The translations under genes were made by a program, and so were the position numbers. A stretch of DNA of 64,000 nt, taken from an uncultured Ruegeria sp. (GTDB lineage Bacteria; Pseudomonadota; Alphaproteobacteria; Rhodobacterales; Rhodobacteraceae). Of this stretch, positions 16,342 to 29,850 are shown piece after piece; the stretch's first letter is position 1, and each line of letters begins with the position of its first letter. The stretch is taken from assembly GCF_947500045.1 (NCBI RefSeq), contig NZ_CANMQQ010000003.1, forward strand, positions 62,001 through 126,000, given 5' to 3'. The notes under the pieces were generated by a model. The model did no database searches. It was not told the origin of the DNA and saw nothing but the letters and a program-made list of their open reading frames with translations.

Positions 16342-17498
16342 TGCGTGTTTTTCTGGTCGCCGGAGAACCTTCGGGCGACCGGTTAGGGGCCGCGTTGATG
16401 GAAGGTCTGCAAACCCTCGTGCCAGAGGTACAGTTTGATGGGGTCGGTGGACCGCTGATGCAGGCGCGGGGTCTGGCCAGCCGTTTTCCCATGTCTGAAC
16501 TCAGTGTTATGGGTTTGGTCGAGGTTTTGCCCAAGTTCTTTCACCTAAAACGCCGTATTGCAGAGACCGCTCAGGCCGTTCTGGATACGCAGCCAGATGT
16601 ATTGATCACCATCGACAGTCCGGATTTCTCGCTCCGAGTGGCCAAGCTGGTGAAAGCCTCCAGCAGTATTCGTACCGTCCACTATGTTGCGCCCAGTGTT
16701 TGGGCATGGCGACCCGGACGGGCGGACAAGATGGCCAAGGTAATTGACCACGTTCTTGCACTGTTGCCGTTTGAACCGCCCTACATGGAACGGGCGGGGA
16801 TGGAGTGTGACTTTGTCGGCCATCCCGTTGTTAACGAACCGATCGCGTCCAACCAAGACGTCGAGAAATTTCGCGCGGATCATGATCTTGGCGACGCGCC
16901 TATCATCCTCGCGCTTCCCGGCTCTCGGCGAGGTGAGGTCGAACGTTTGGCACCGATATTTGGTGCGGCTCTTGATAGTTTCCTGAATGATCGCCCCGAG
17001 ACGCGTGTGGTGGTGCCAGCGGTTGCGCATATGGTTGATGCGGTTGCCGAGCAGGTTCGGGACTGGCATGGCCGCCCGATAGTAATCGATCCGCGGGAAT
17101 TGCCCTCGGACGACGCGCAGGCACAGAAGCGGGCGGGTTTTGCGGCGGCTGATCTTGCGCTTGCTGCATCCGGTACGGTCTCATTAGAGCTGGCGGCACA
17201 GGCGACACCGATGGTGATAGCCTACAATCTGAATTGGCTGACCACGCTGATCGCGAAGCGCATGGTCAAGCTCGATACGGTCACGCTGGTCAATCTGGTC
17301 TCGGATACCCACGCGGTACCTGAATGCCTGCTGGATGACTGCCAGCCGGACAAGATTGCCGCAGCCTTGGAACAGGTTGCCGCCACACCAGATGCTCAAC
17401 ATCAGGCTATGGCAACAACGATGGAGCGTCTTGGCCGGGGCGGAGAAGCTCCGGGCCTGCGTGCGGCAAGGGCTATTCTAGACAGAATGAACGCGTGA
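16341..17498 (+). CDS. lpxB: lipid-A-disaccharide synthase
   Basis: A GT19 glycosyltransferase that joins UDP-2,3-diacylglucosamine and lipid X. The 385-residue protein begins VFLVAGEPSGDRLGAALMEG and contains YVAPSVWAWRPGRADKMAK, the FVGHPVV linker, and the donor site ALPGSRRGEV plus ASGTVSLELA. The ATG at 16341 overlaps the lpxI stop by one base. The chosen start gives the usual family N-terminus. Confidence 0.97.
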   Translation: MRVFLVAGEPSGDRLGAALMEGLQTLVPEVQFDGVGGPLMQARGLASRFPMSELSVMGLVEVLPKFFHLKRRIAETAQAVLDTQPDVLITIDSPDFSLRVAKLVKASSSIRTVHYVAPSVWAWRPGRADKMAKVIDHVLALLPFEPPYMERAGMECDFVGHPVVNEPIASNQDVEKFRADHDLGDAPIILALPGSRRGEVERLAPIFGAALDSFLNDRPETRVVVPAVAHMVDAVAEQVRDWHGRPIVIDPRELPSDDAQAQKRAGFAAADLALAASGTVSLELAAQATPMVIAYNLNWLTTLIAKRMVKLDTVTLVNLVSDTHAVPECLLDDCQPDKIAAALEQVAATPDAQHQAMATTMERLGRGGEAPGLRAARAILDRMNA

Positions 17499-18079
17499 TG
17501 TTTGATCATGTAATCTTTGCGGCGTCTGCTTTCATGGCGCAGGTGTTGACGAACCTCGACAATCTTGCGGCGCTTGTTGCGCTTATGATGGTTTCAGGCC
17601 CGCGCAGGACCGTGGCGGGGTTCCTGCTGGCCCAGATTATGATCATCACTGCCGCCTTGTTGCTGGCCTTGGGTGTCGATGACGTGGTGCCACATTGGGC
17701 GGGTTATCTGGGCGTGATCCCGCTGGGCCTTGGGTTGATCGGAATAGCTCGTCAATTCCGGGGTGCAGAGACCGAGGAGACACCGCGCATTTCATCGGGT
17801 GCCTCGACCTTCATCACCATGCTGCTGTTCATAAGCCTGTCGATGGACACCTTCGCAGTTCTGGCGCCACTCTTGGCAGACTCGGCCCCGAGCTATCGGA
17901 TTGCGGGTGTCGCAGGCGCCGTGGCAGCGGCGCTGACACTAACCTTGCTTGGGCTGTTGGGCGCGCGTTCCCCGATTATGACCGGCGGGTTTGCTCAACG
18001 GCTTGAAAAGCTGGTGCCCTACGTGATGGTTTGCGCGGGAATTTATATCCTCAGCAACTCATGGACCGACGCGATTTAG
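17498..18079 (+). CDS. CadD-like membrane transporter
   Basis: A 193-residue protein with about six hydrophobic segments. The N-terminal [19 protein letters not shown] and the conserved [12 protein letters not shown] resemble the CadD cadmium-resistance family within the LysE superfamily, but substrate cannot be decided. The ATG overlaps the lpxB stop by one base, so it is translated from the lipid A transcript. It ends in a four-base convergent overlap with mnmA. Function as an exporter of a cation or small molecule is inference. Confidence 0.7.
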   Translation: MFDHVIFAASAFMAQVLTNLDNLAALVALMMVSGPRRTVAGFLLAQIMIITAALLLALGVDDVVPHWAGYLGVIPLGLGLIGIARQFRGAETEETPRISSGASTFITMLLFISLSMDTFAVLAPLLADSAPSYRIAGVAGAVAAALTLTLLGLLGARSPIMTGGFAQRLEKLVPYVMVCAGIYILSNSWTDAI

Positions 18080-19221
18080 TAACCGCGCCAGATCCAGCCG
18101 CCTCCAAAGATGCGGCTTCCACCGGTTTCGTAAAACACACAAGCCTGCCCCGGAGAGATACCTTCTTCAGGTGTCAGCAACTCAACCTCGGCAGTTGTAT
18201 CCGACAGAGGCCGAATGATCGCTTCACGCGGTGGGCGGGTTGAGCGGACCTTGACCGACACCTGCCATTCATCCCGAGAGGTGAAGGGTTCGTCGCCAAG
18301 CCAGTTGATTTCGCGCACAGGAACAGTCCGGGTGGCCAGCATCTCTTTGGGGCCGACGACAACTTGTTTCTTGTCCACATCCAGCTTGACCACGTACAGA
18401 GGTTCGCTGAGGCCGCCGATACCAAGCCCGCGGCGCTGACCGATCGTGTAGTGGATCACACCGTTGTGCTGGGCAAGAACACGGCCGTCCGCATGCACAA
18501 TCTCGCCCGGATCTACGGCACCGGGGCGCAGCTTTTCAATAACGCTGGCATAGTTGCCATCGGGTACAAAACAGATGTCCTGACTGTCCGGCTTATCTGC
18601 GACGGCCAGCCCGTATTGCGCGGCCATTTCGCGCGTGGCGTCCTTGGACGGCAGATGGCCCAGAGGAAAGCGCAGAAAATCCAGCTGCTCAGGGGTAGTT
18701 GAGAACAGGAAATAGGATTGATCGCGGTTTGCATCCTCGGCGCTATGAAGTTCGGCCCCATCTGGGCCCATCTTGCGCTGGATATAGTGACCGGTGGCCA
18801 TGCAATCGGCTTCAAGGTCCTTGGCGGTTTCCAACAGGTCCTTAAACTTCACACGCTCATTGCAGCGGATACAGGGCACCGGGGTCGCCCCGGCCAGATA
18901 ACTGTCGGCGAATTCATCGATCACGGCATCCTTGAAGATATTCTCGTAATCCAGAACGTAATGCGGGAAGCCGCGCTCTTCTGCCACGCGGCGTGCATCG
19001 TGGATGTCGATTCCCGCGCAGCACGCTCCTTTTTTGGCCAGCGCCGCACCGTGGTCGTATAATTGCAGCGTCACCCCCACGACATCATATCCCTGATCCG
19101 CCAGGTAAGCCGCCACAACGGAACTGTCGACACCACCAGACATGGCCACGACTACCCGCGTTTCCGAGGGCGGTTTGGCAAAGCCAAGCGAGTTGAGCGG
19201 GGTCTCGATATCGAGGGCCAT
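18076..19221 (-). CDS. mnmA: tRNA-specific 2-thiouridylase
   Basis: MnmA puts sulfur on U34 of tRNA-Lys, -Glu and -Gln. The 381-residue enzyme has the PP-loop [13 protein letters not shown] near residue 29, the first catalytic cysteine in [12 protein letters not shown], the second in [11 protein letters not shown], and the ending typical of MnmA ([11 protein letters not shown]). An N-terminal tail of about 20 residues precedes the PP-loop. It is divergent from sciP. Confidence 0.96.
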   Translation of the reverse strand: MALDIETPLNSLGFAKPPSETRVVVAMSGGVDSSVVAAYLADQGYDVVGVTLQLYDHGAALAKKGACCAGIDIHDARRVAEERGFPHYVLDYENIFKDAVIDEFADSYLAGATPVPCIRCNERVKFKDLLETAKDLEADCMATGHYIQRKMGPDGAELHSAEDANRDQSYFLFSTTPEQLDFLRFPLGHLPSKDATREMAAQYGLAVADKPDSQDICFVPDGNYASVIEKLRPGAVDPGEIVHADGRVLAQHNGVIHYTIGQRRGLGIGGLSEPLYVVKLDVDKKQVVVGPKEMLATRTVPVREINWLGDEPFTSRDEWQVSVKVRSTRPPREAIIRPLSDTTAEVELLTPEEGISPGQACVFYETGGSRIFGGGWIWRGY

Positions 19222-19351
19222 CTACGGTTCCAGTCCGGGTTAAGAAAGACCGGCAGAATATAAGAAAATTCTACACACTCTCAAGGGGCAGTTTCACACC
19301 CTTTTAAGTAGGCTGGGTGCAGCTTTGTCGCAGCAGAGGAAGGTAGAACAG

Positions 19352-19645
19352 ATGTATTTGCACAAAGTGGAAGGGCCAAGGTCGGTTACCCTGCCGGATG
19401 GAAGCGTACTGACACGCGCGGATCTGCCCCCCGCGGACACACGGCGTTGGGTTGCCTCGCGCAAGGCTATTGTTGTGCGCGGTGTGCTCTATGGGTTGAT
19501 TTCGTTGTCCGAAGCGAAAAAGCGATACGGCATCAGCGATGAAGAGTTCAACGCGTGGGTTTCGGCAGTCGCTGAACATGGCATTGATGCGTTGAAGGCG
19601 ACTGCTCTAAAAAAATATCGACAACCTAAGGATGAAAGTGAATAA
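19352..19645 (+). CDS. sciP: SciP, CtrA inhibitor (DUF1153)
   Basis: A 97-residue helix-turn-helix protein. The block LTRADLPPADTRRWVASRKA, then the segment ISLSEAKKRYGISDEEFNAW, is the DUF1153 signature of SciP. In Caulobacter SciP binds CtrA at promoters and blocks activation of CtrA targets. The ATG at 19352 sits behind AGAGGAAGG with eight bases spacing; an in-frame TTG 27 bases earlier is unlikely. It lies 85 bp before ctrA in the same direction. Confidence 0.9.
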   Translation: MYLHKVEGPRSVTLPDGSVLTRADLPPADTRRWVASRKAIVVRGVLYGLISLSEAKKRYGISDEEFNAWVSAVAEHGIDALKATALKKYRQPKDESE

Positions 19646-19656
19646 ATGAATCAACG

Positions 19657-19682
19657 GTAACGTCAGATTAACCATTTTTATT
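19657..19682 (+). promoter_or_regulatory. CtrA box upstream of ctrA
   Basis: GTAA (19657-19660), seven bases, then TTAACC (19668-19673) matches the CtrA consensus TTAA-N7-TTAA with one mismatch. A second overlapping reading is TTAACCAT followed by TTTTATT. It lies 49 bp before the ctrA start codon, so autoregulation is likely. Confidence 0.6.
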
Positions 19683-19730
19683 CAGGCTCAAATCAGTTGA
19701 AGAATTTGACCTAAATTGGAGCAGTACAAA

Positions 19731-20447
19731 ATGCGCATACTTCTTGTTGAGGATGATCCAACCACGTCTAAAAGCATCGAGCTGATGCTGACGCACGCTA
19801 ATCTCAACGTGTATGCGACGGACCTTGGCGAAGAAGGTATCGATCTGGCCAAGCTCTATGATTACGACCTCATTCTGTTGGACCTGAACCTGCCTGACAT
19901 GAACGGCCATGAGGTATTGCGTCAGCTGCGGATCGCGCGCGTTGAGACGCCGATCCTTATCTTGTCAGGCGCGGATGATACCGAAAGCAAGATCAAAGGT
20001 TTTGGTTTTGGCGCTGATGATTACCTGACCAAACCATTCCATCGCGAGGAATTGGTGGCGCGTATCCATGCGATTATCCGACGCTCCAAAGGTCACTCTC
20101 AGTCAATCATCCATACCGGGCAGGTGGCCGTCAATCTGGATGCCAAAACCGTTGAAGTTAACGGAAAGACGGTGCATCTGACCGGCAAAGAATACCAGAT
20201 GCTTGAGCTTTTAAGCCTGCGTAAGGGGACAACCTTAACCAAAGAAATGTTCCTGAACCATCTATACGGCGGCATGGATGAGCCTGAATTGAAGATCATC
20301 GACGTGTTTATTTGCAAGCTACGCAAAAAACTTAGCAATGCGACCGGTGGTGAAAACTATATCGAAACGGTCTGGGGCCGCGGTTATGTTCTGCGCGATC
20401 CACAATCAAGCAGTTTGGGCGAAACCCGGATGGCTGTTGGCGCCTGA
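19731..20447 (+). CDS. ctrA: cell-cycle response regulator CtrA
   Basis: An OmpR-type regulator of 238 residues. The receiver domain (1-120) has the acidic pocket E7-D8-D9, phospho-acceptor D51 in [13 protein letters not shown], and Lys in [16 protein letters not shown]. The winged-helix domain (about 125-230) contains [17 protein letters not shown] and the recognition region [14 protein letters not shown], all near-identical in CtrA orthologues. In Rhodobacterales CtrA mainly controls motility, gene transfer agent and related traits rather than viability. The C-terminus ends in VGA, not in the AA degron of Caulobacter CtrA. The ATG at 19731 follows GGAG. Confidence 0.96.
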   Translation: MRILLVEDDPTTSKSIELMLTHANLNVYATDLGEEGIDLAKLYDYDLILLDLNLPDMNGHEVLRQLRIARVETPILILSGADDTESKIKGFGFGADDYLTKPFHREELVARIHAIIRRSKGHSQSIIHTGQVAVNLDAKTVEVNGKTVHLTGKEYQMLELLSLRKGTTLTKEMFLNHLYGGMDEPELKIIDVFICKLRKKLSNATGGENYIETVWGRGYVLRDPQSSSLGETRMAVGA

Positions 20448-20462
20448 TCTGATACCGCCACT

Positions 20463-20484
20463 GCCGTCGCAGGTCCGGGACGGC
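20463..20484 (+). terminator. weak hairpin after ctrA
   Basis: GCCGTC (20463-20468) and GACGGC (20479-20484) pair around a ten-base loop. No T-tract follows, so it may be a terminator remnant or only an mRNA end structure. Confidence 0.35.
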
Positions 20485-20560
20485 AAAATCACTCGCGGCT
20501 CAGCACGACACTGGACCTGACCATGGCCTCGCCCTATCACTGGGATTCAGGACGACGTGA

Positions 20561-24912
<4,352 letters not shown>

Positions 24913-24929
24913 GCGAAAAATTTCATTAA

Positions 24930-24954
24930 GTTCACAAATGTTCTCAAAAAGTTC
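24930..24954 (+). promoter_or_regulatory. LexA/SOS-type box upstream of the 40-aa peptide
   Basis: GTTC (24940-24943), seven bases TCAAAAA, GTTC (24951-24954) is an exact match to the alphaproteobacterial LexA site GTTC-N7-GTTC. A third GTTC at 24930-24933 is spaced by six bases. A further GAAC at 24978-24981 makes an imperfect palindrome TGTTCTCA/TGAGAACA with the box. The site lies about 70 bp before the start of the small gene at 25024. Confidence 0.65.
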
Positions 24955-25023
24955 TTTACTGACTCACTGAAATATGAGAACAAAAGGTCAACAAAGGATT
25001 AATACCTGACCGGAGATGAGACC

Positions 25024-25146
25024 ATGCTGACCCAGATCAAGACTGCCTTTTCCCGCTCGCAATCCACGATTTTGCAGGATGCAGCCGGTGCGGTTTCGCT
25101 GATCGTGATGCTGGTGGTTGCCCTTCACCTTCCGAGCGGGTTCTAA
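25024..25146 (+). CDS. 40-residue membrane peptide, probably SOS-inducible
   Basis: The frame starts with ATG eight bases after GGAG and encodes 40 residues. The amphipathic start MLTQIKTAFSRSQSTILQ is followed by a hydrophobic span (AAGAVSLIVMLVVALHL) and the end PSGF. The upstream GTTC-N7-GTTC element suggests control by LexA. Small SOS-induced inner-membrane peptides are known: SidA in Caulobacter blocks division and TisB in E. coli depolarises the membrane. Sequence similarity to either is not evident to me, so the comparison rests on size, topology and regulation only. A GC-rich terminator 150 bp downstream closes the unit. Confidence 0.6.
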   Translation: MLTQIKTAFSRSQSTILQDAAGAVSLIVMLVVALHLPSGF

Positions 25147-25293
25147 GCCTTTCTGCCTGCGATCTCGTGCCGACAACACCGCGCTTGTCTCCCCATCTTA
25201 ATCAAGGGTGACCTGCCTGTCCCATTTCCCTTGAAGGGGCCAGCCTCGGCCCCGCGCGGTTATCCGGACCCTACATGAGAAACGCATGACTTG

Positions 25294-25336
25294 CCGCCGC
25301 CCTTTCCGCCCGGAAAGTGCGGCGGTTCTTTTTTTT
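25294..25336 (+). terminator. strong intrinsic terminator after the 40-aa gene
   Basis: Outer stem CCGCCGC/GCGGCGG (25294-25300 with 25319-25325), one mismatch, inner stem CTTTCC/GGAAAG, four-base loop, then TTCTTTTTTTTT. It ends plus-strand transcription just before the convergent MarC gene, whose stop codon lies in the same T-tract. The interval 25147-25293 before it holds only a GGGGCC/GGCCCC hairpin and no gene. Confidence 0.9.
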
Positions 25337-25974
25337 TACAGCTGCCCGGTTTTGATGATTTCGATCGCTGCAGACAGGACGGAATTCACCGCAACAGATG
25401 CCAGGATCATCCCCATCACGCGGCTGATGATTGCAGCGCCGGAATGCCCGATCAACCGGATGATCGGCTCGGCCAGCAACATCAATACAAACGCTATGGC
25501 AATCACGACCAACATCACCAGCGCGGTAATGCTCTGATCGGCGATGCTGAACCGGTTGTTGTCGGTCAGAACAACAATTGCTAGCATCGCACCGGGTGAC
25601 GCCAGTGAAGGCACAGCAAGCGGAAATATGGCCGGGTTCGTCTTGTGCATTTTGTCATCCATGTCTTCTTCGGCCTGACGTTGTTCGATCTCTTGTTTGC
25701 TTTCACCAAAAATCATGGTCAGCGCGAACAGGAACAGGATAATTCCACCCGCGACCTGAAACGAGTTCAGGCCGATATCCAACGCCTCGATCACCAACTG
25801 GCCGAAGACAAGGAAGAACAATAGAATGCCCGCGCTCACCAATGCCGCCAGCAGGGCGGTTTTTCGACGCGCTCCTGCAGCAATACCTGCGGTGACGGCG
25901 ATAAAGACGGGGATCGTGCCGATCGGGTCGATAACAACCCAGAGCGTTACGAAATGTTCCAGCAAATTGTTCAC
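25336..25974 (-). CDS. MarC family membrane protein
   Basis: A 212-residue protein with six hydrophobic segments. The start LLEHFVTLWVVIDPIGTIPV, the central NPAIFPLAVPSLASPGAMLA and the late VMGMILASVAVNSVL are the standard MarC/YchE pattern. The family was once linked to multiple antibiotic resistance, but that was later withdrawn, and transport substrates are unknown. A charged loop of about 25 residues (SKQEIEQRQAEEDMDDKMHK) separates helices 3 and 4. It is monocistronic as far as seen. Confidence 0.88.
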   Translation of the reverse strand: MNNLLEHFVTLWVVIDPIGTIPVFIAVTAGIAAGARRKTALLAALVSAGILLFFLVFGQLVIEALDIGLNSFQVAGGIILFLFALTMIFGESKQEIEQRQAEEDMDDKMHKTNPAIFPLAVPSLASPGAMLAIVVLTDNNRFSIADQSITALVMLVVIAIAFVLMLLAEPIIRLIGHSGAAIISRVMGMILASVAVNSVLSAAIEIIKTGQL

Positions 25975-26031
25975 GTTAGCCCCCCAAGACAGTTGAGGAA
26001 CCCTATACGGCTTTACCCGGAAAGGCCACGC

Positions 26032-26484
26032 TCAGGCGCAATTGGCTTGTTCGGCTTGCTCCATCGCATCGGCAGTCGCTTCAAGCGCCAAAAGGATCGA
26101 AGCATGGCGGTTCTTGTATTCCCGTGCAGGCAAAAGAACTTCGAGCCCGTCAAAGGGTGCAACGGGGGCAGGGCCGTCTTTCTTTAGCATCGCAGAAAGC
26201 TGATCGCGCGCGGTTTCGACCTGAGCCCGCGTAGTTCCGATCACCGCGCTGCCCACGACCGAGGCCGATGCCTGACCCAGCGCACAGGCCTTGACGTCCT
26301 GCCCAAACTCCGTGATCCGCCCGTCTTCGACCTTGACGTCGACTGTCACGGTCGACCCACACAGGGGCGCGCGTTTCTTCACTGTCGCATCGGGATTGTC
26401 CAACCGGTCCAGATGCGGAATATCCGCAGCAAGTGCCAGTATGCGCCCGGAATAGAGCTTGATCAGATCGGTTTCGCCGCTCAT
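26032..26484 (-). CDS. IscU/NifU-like iron-sulfur scaffold, third cysteine replaced
   Basis: A 150-residue protein of the IscU fold, which assembles Fe-S clusters. Two scaffold cysteines are present, Cys42 in APLCGSTVTVDV and Cys67 in VKACALGQASAS, with the usual glycine-rich contexts. At the third site the sequence reads KNRHASILLALEA, where IscU has HCSIL, so Ala128 replaces the ligand; a Cys at 149 near the end is not in that motif. The ATG at 26484 is chosen because upstream codons add a non-family tail. It is divergent from hisI. It may carry or transfer clusters differently from IscU. Confidence 0.82.
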   Translation of the reverse strand: MSGETDLIKLYSGRILALAADIPHLDRLDNPDATVKKRAPLCGSTVTVDVKVEDGRITEFGQDVKACALGQASASVVGSAVIGTTRAQVETARDQLSAMLKKDGPAPVAPFDGLEVLLPAREYKNRHASILLALEATADAMEQAEQANCA

Positions 26485-26550
26485 GGCTTTCCCTCGTTGT
26501 CTATTCCCCATACATAATGGCGGGATTCTGGGATGCAAAAGGTTTTTGCG

Positions 26551-26922
26551 ATGGCTGATACAGTCTTGTTCGATCCGTCGACTCTGAAATTCAACGAGGC
26601 GGGATTGATCCCTGCGATCGCGCAGGATGCAGAAACCGGAGAGGTTCTGATGATGGCCTGGATGAATGCCCAGTCCATCAATCGCACGTTAGAGTCCAAG
26701 CGCGTCACCTATTGGTCGCGGTCGCGGCAGGCGTTCTGGGTCAAAGGCGAAAGCTCTGGCCATGTGCAGCAGTTGCTGGACTTTCGGGTCGATTGCGACC
26801 GGGATTGTCTGCTGGTGCTGGTGAACCAAACCGGACCCGCCTGTCACACCAATCGGCGGAGCTGTTTCTACACAGCCATACGCGACGGGAACGAAGTCGA
26901 GCTTATGTCACCGATGGAATAA
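26551..26922 (+). CDS. hisI: phosphoribosyl-AMP cyclohydrolase
   Basis: Third step of histidine synthesis, opening the purine ring of PR-AMP. The 123-residue enzyme has LMMAWMNAQSINRTLESKR, the motif TYWSRSRQAFWVKGESSGH, and the zinc and magnesium site CDRDCLLVLVNQTGPACHT. It is a stand-alone HisI without the HisE domain. The ATG at 26551 gives the family N-terminus; an ATG at 26533 in frame would add six residues. It converges on gluQ. Confidence 0.95.
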   Translation: MADTVLFDPSTLKFNEAGLIPAIAQDAETGEVLMMAWMNAQSINRTLESKRVTYWSRSRQAFWVKGESSGHVQQLLDFRVDCDRDCLLVLVNQTGPACHTNRRSCFYTAIRDGNEVELMSPME

Positions 26923-26945
26923 TGCCGTCTGTGGCAACAACCATG

Positions 26946-27791
26946 TCAAAGACCGACCAAAGCCCTGATCTCTGCGGGTGAAGCCCCTTGTTGGCGATAG
27001 AGCGAAATGGCACGGGCATCATCGCGTTTTGCAAGCCGTTTTCCCGTCGTGTCTCGGATCAACCTATGGTGATGATAAACCGGTGTTGGCAATCCAAGCA
27101 GGCCTTGCAACAGTACGTGTATCTGCGTTGCGTCGAAAAGGTCCTCCCCACGCACCACATGCGTGATGTTCTGATCGGCGTCGTCAACGACAACGGATAA
27201 ATGGTAAGAACTGCCCATATTTCGCCGAACGAGGATAATATCGCCCACCGCGTCTAGAAGCGTGTTGGCATCAAGTGGGTGCGCCCCTGCAAATGCCTCA
27301 CCGGTTTCACAAAACGTACGAAGTTCGGATGCGTTTATGGCCTTGTTCATATCCAAACGCAGAACATCGTGAGGGCTCGCATCCGAAAGAGGGCGCTTGC
27401 GGCAGGTGCCCGGATAGATGCGCCCGTCTGGCCCAAACTGGGGCACACCTTCCTGCGGCGCTCCGGCCGCGGTTTCGATATCGGCCCGCTTGCATCCGCA
27501 GGGATAAACCAGCCCTAAATCTATCAGCGCTCCAAGCGTCTGACGATATTGCCCAAGCCTGTCGGATTGGCGCATCACCGGTTGTGGCCAGCACAAGCCA
27601 AGCCAATGCAGATCATCGTAAATCTGGGTTTCCCATTGGGGACGGGATCGCGATTGATCGATATCTTCGATGCGCAATAAAAACTCACCGCCCGCAGCCT
27701 GCGCTAGATCGTATGCCAGAAGCGCGGAATAAGCATGCCCCAGATGCAGCGGACCCGTCGAAGACGGAGCGAAACGCGTTGCGAATGTCAC
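26946..27791 (-). CDS. gluQ: glutamyl-Q tRNA(Asp) synthetase
   Basis: A truncated GluRS paralogue that attaches glutamate to queuosine in tRNA-Asp. In 281 residues it shows the HIGH-like PLHLGHAYSAL near residue 15, a zinc motif starting CGCKRADI, and the KMSKS-like KRLAKRDDARAIS near residue 250. The anticodon-binding half of GluRS is absent, which separates it from GltX. Its start overlaps the stop of the upstream methyltransferase gene (27788-27791). Confidence 0.93.
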   Translation of the reverse strand: MTFATRFAPSSTGPLHLGHAYSALLAYDLAQAAGGEFLLRIEDIDQSRSRPQWETQIYDDLHWLGLCWPQPVMRQSDRLGQYRQTLGALIDLGLVYPCGCKRADIETAAGAPQEGVPQFGPDGRIYPGTCRKRPLSDASPHDVLRLDMNKAINASELRTFCETGEAFAGAHPLDANTLLDAVGDIILVRRNMGSSYHLSVVVDDADQNITHVVRGEDLFDATQIHVLLQGLLGLPTPVYHHHRLIRDTTGKRLAKRDDARAISLYRQQGASPAEIRALVGL

Positions 27792-28402
27792 GCTTTTTCA
27801 ACAACGTAAACGTCAGATTTCATGTCCATTCCGGGCAGATGTGGGCCATATTCGCGAAATAGCAGCCGTGCATGGCCCATGTCCAGCCAATCGTTTAGGC
27901 GCCCGGAATATGCCCGCTCGGCCAGCGTGTGATCATTGAAGGAAAACGCCAGATAACCGCCACTGGGCAATGCGTCCATAAGCAAATCAAAGGTTTCCGG
28001 CGGAGCTGCGCCAACGCTGATAACGCCTATGGATGTAATCGCAGAGTAAGAGCCAGCCTCGATCGGTTCAGAATCTGCCAGATCAAAACTGATTAATTTA
28101 CGGTAAACCTCTTTGGTCGCTGCCCTTTCCAGCATCTTTGGTGTCGGGTCCATCCCGTCGATGACGCGAAATCCGGCCTTGTGCAGTGCCACACCGGACA
28201 ACCCCGTGCCACACCCATAGTCCAACACCGGAGTATCAGCATCGGAAACAAAAGACTTTAACGCCGCCGCAACACGATCCGGGGTAACATAGCCATGTTC
28301 ACCAACCTCATCATCATAAGAGCCCGCCCATTTCTGATAGTGGTCATGGGTGTCCTCGGCAGAGTTCAGATTGTATGTGTCTTTCAAAAACTTGTCGCTC
28401 AT
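27788..28402 (-). CDS. class I SAM-dependent methyltransferase
   Basis: A 204-residue protein with the SAM-binding motif I VLDYGCGTGLSG near residue 59, the acidic residue after beta 2 in VIDGMDPTPKML, and a long N-terminal cap that begins LKDTYNLNSAEDTHDHYQKW. The cap with YQKWAGSYDDEV resembles the Williams-Beuren-type (WBSCR27-like) methyltransferases. Substrate is unknown. It lies between trmFO and gluQ, both tRNA modification genes on the same strand, which hints at but does not prove an RNA-related role. Confidence 0.85.
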   Translation of the reverse strand: MSDKFLKDTYNLNSAEDTHDHYQKWAGSYDDEVGEHGYVTPDRVAAALKSFVSDADTPVLDYGCGTGLSGVALHKAGFRVIDGMDPTPKMLERAATKEVYRKLISFDLADSEPIEAGSYSAITSIGVISVGAAPPETFDLLMDALPSGGYLAFSFNDHTLAERAYSGRLNDWLDMGHARLLFREYGPHLPGMDMKSDVYVVEKA

Positions 28403-28439
28403 ACCTACATGTTAGGCGCAGGCCGGGAGTGGCGTCCAG

Positions 28440-29780
28440 TCAACACTGGTTTACCCAGTCGCTCCAGACAGCTTTCGCCCGATCGGTATATGCTTTGTAG
28501 CGATCCTTACGACCCCGCCGGCCACCTTTCAAACCATCAACCGGGCGGAACAAACCGAAATTTACGTTCATCGGCTGAAAGGTCTTGGCTTCCGCACCAC
28601 CGGTGATGTGATGGATCAGGGCACCCATTGCACTGTCTTGTGGCAGGTCGGGCAGGGTGCGACCCAATATTTCTGCTGCGGCCAGACGGCCAGCCAGCAG
28701 ACCCATCGCAGCGCTTTCCACATACCCCTCGACCCCGGTTATCTGACCTGCAAATCGAATATTGGGTTGGGATTTCAGGCGCATCTGCGCGTCCAGCAAA
28801 GTCGGAGAATTGATGAACGTGTTGCGATGAATACCGCCCAACCGCGCAAAACTGGCGTTTTCCAGTCCCGGTATCATACGAAACACTTCGGTCTGTGCTC
28901 CGTATTTCATCTTGGTCTGAAAGCCCACTATGTTGAACAACGTGCCCAGAGCATTGTCGCGGCGCAGCTGAACCACGGCATAGGGCTTTACATCCGGCTC
29001 ATGTGGATTTGTCAGGCCAACGGGTTTCATCGGGCCGTGGCGCGGGGTTTCACGGCCGCGCTCAGCCATGACTTCGATTGGCAGGCAGCCATCAAAATAA
29101 CCAGCGGTTTCACCTTCATGGAACTCGGTCTTATCTGCGGCCAGCAATGCGTCAATGAACGCTTCGTACTGATCGCGATCCATGGGGCAGTTAAGGTAGG
29201 CGGTCCTCTCTTCTTCTGTCTCGCCCTTATCATAGCGGGACTGCATCCAAGCTTTGCTCATATCGATGCTATCCGCATAGATGATAGGGGCAATGGCGTC
29301 GAAGAAGGCCAACGCCTCGGCCCCTGTCTCCGCGCGAATGGCCTGACCCAATGTGGGTGATGTCAGCGGGCCGGTGGCGAATATCCAGTGGCCCTCTTTG
29401 GGCAGTGTGGTGACCTCTTCGCCTGTGACCGAGACGCGCGGATGGGCTCTCAGCTTGGTTGTCACAGATTCGGCAAACGGATCGCGATCTACTGCAAGCG
29501 CGCCACCCGCAGGCAAGCGATGGCTATCGGCGGTGGTCATGATCAATCCGTTTGCTGCGCGCATCTCCCAATGCAGCAAGCCGACAGCGTTCTGTTCGTC
29601 ATCATCTGAGCGGAAAGAGTTTGAACACACCATCTCGGCCAGATTGCCAGTCTGATGCGCAAAGGTGCCCACGTTGGGCCGCATTTCGTGGACCACAACA
29701 TCCACGCCCATTTCCGCCGCCTGCCAGGCCGCCTCGGACCCGGCCATGCCGCCGCCCACGATATGCAATTTGTCTGTCAT
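28440..29780 (-). CDS. trmFO: folate-dependent tRNA m5U54 methyltransferase
   Basis: TrmFO methylates U54 of tRNA with methylenetetrahydrofolate and FAD. The 446-residue flavoprotein starts with [20 protein letters not shown], has the catalytic cysteine region [12 protein letters not shown], a second cysteine in [15 protein letters not shown], and the C-terminal [12 protein letters not shown]. The ATG at 29780 is used because the FAD-binding fold begins directly after it. It belongs to the minus-strand run trmFO-methyltransferase-gluQ. Confidence 0.96.
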   Translation of the reverse strand: MTDKLHIVGGGMAGSEAAWQAAEMGVDVVVHEMRPNVGTFAHQTGNLAEMVCSNSFRSDDDEQNAVGLLHWEMRAANGLIMTTADSHRLPAGGALAVDRDPFAESVTTKLRAHPRVSVTGEEVTTLPKEGHWIFATGPLTSPTLGQAIRAETGAEALAFFDAIAPIIYADSIDMSKAWMQSRYDKGETEEERTAYLNCPMDRDQYEAFIDALLAADKTEFHEGETAGYFDGCLPIEVMAERGRETPRHGPMKPVGLTNPHEPDVKPYAVVQLRRDNALGTLFNIVGFQTKMKYGAQTEVFRMIPGLENASFARLGGIHRNTFINSPTLLDAQMRLKSQPNIRFAGQITGVEGYVESAAMGLLAGRLAAAEILGRTLPDLPQDSAMGALIHHITGGAEAKTFQPMNVNFGLFRPVDGLKGGRRGRKDRYKAYTDRAKAVWSDWVNQC

Positions 29781-29850
29781 GCGCTGCCAAATAAGGCAGA
29801 GCAACGTCATGCGCAATGCGCAGTTATCAGTCTAATTTTTGGATGAAGTC

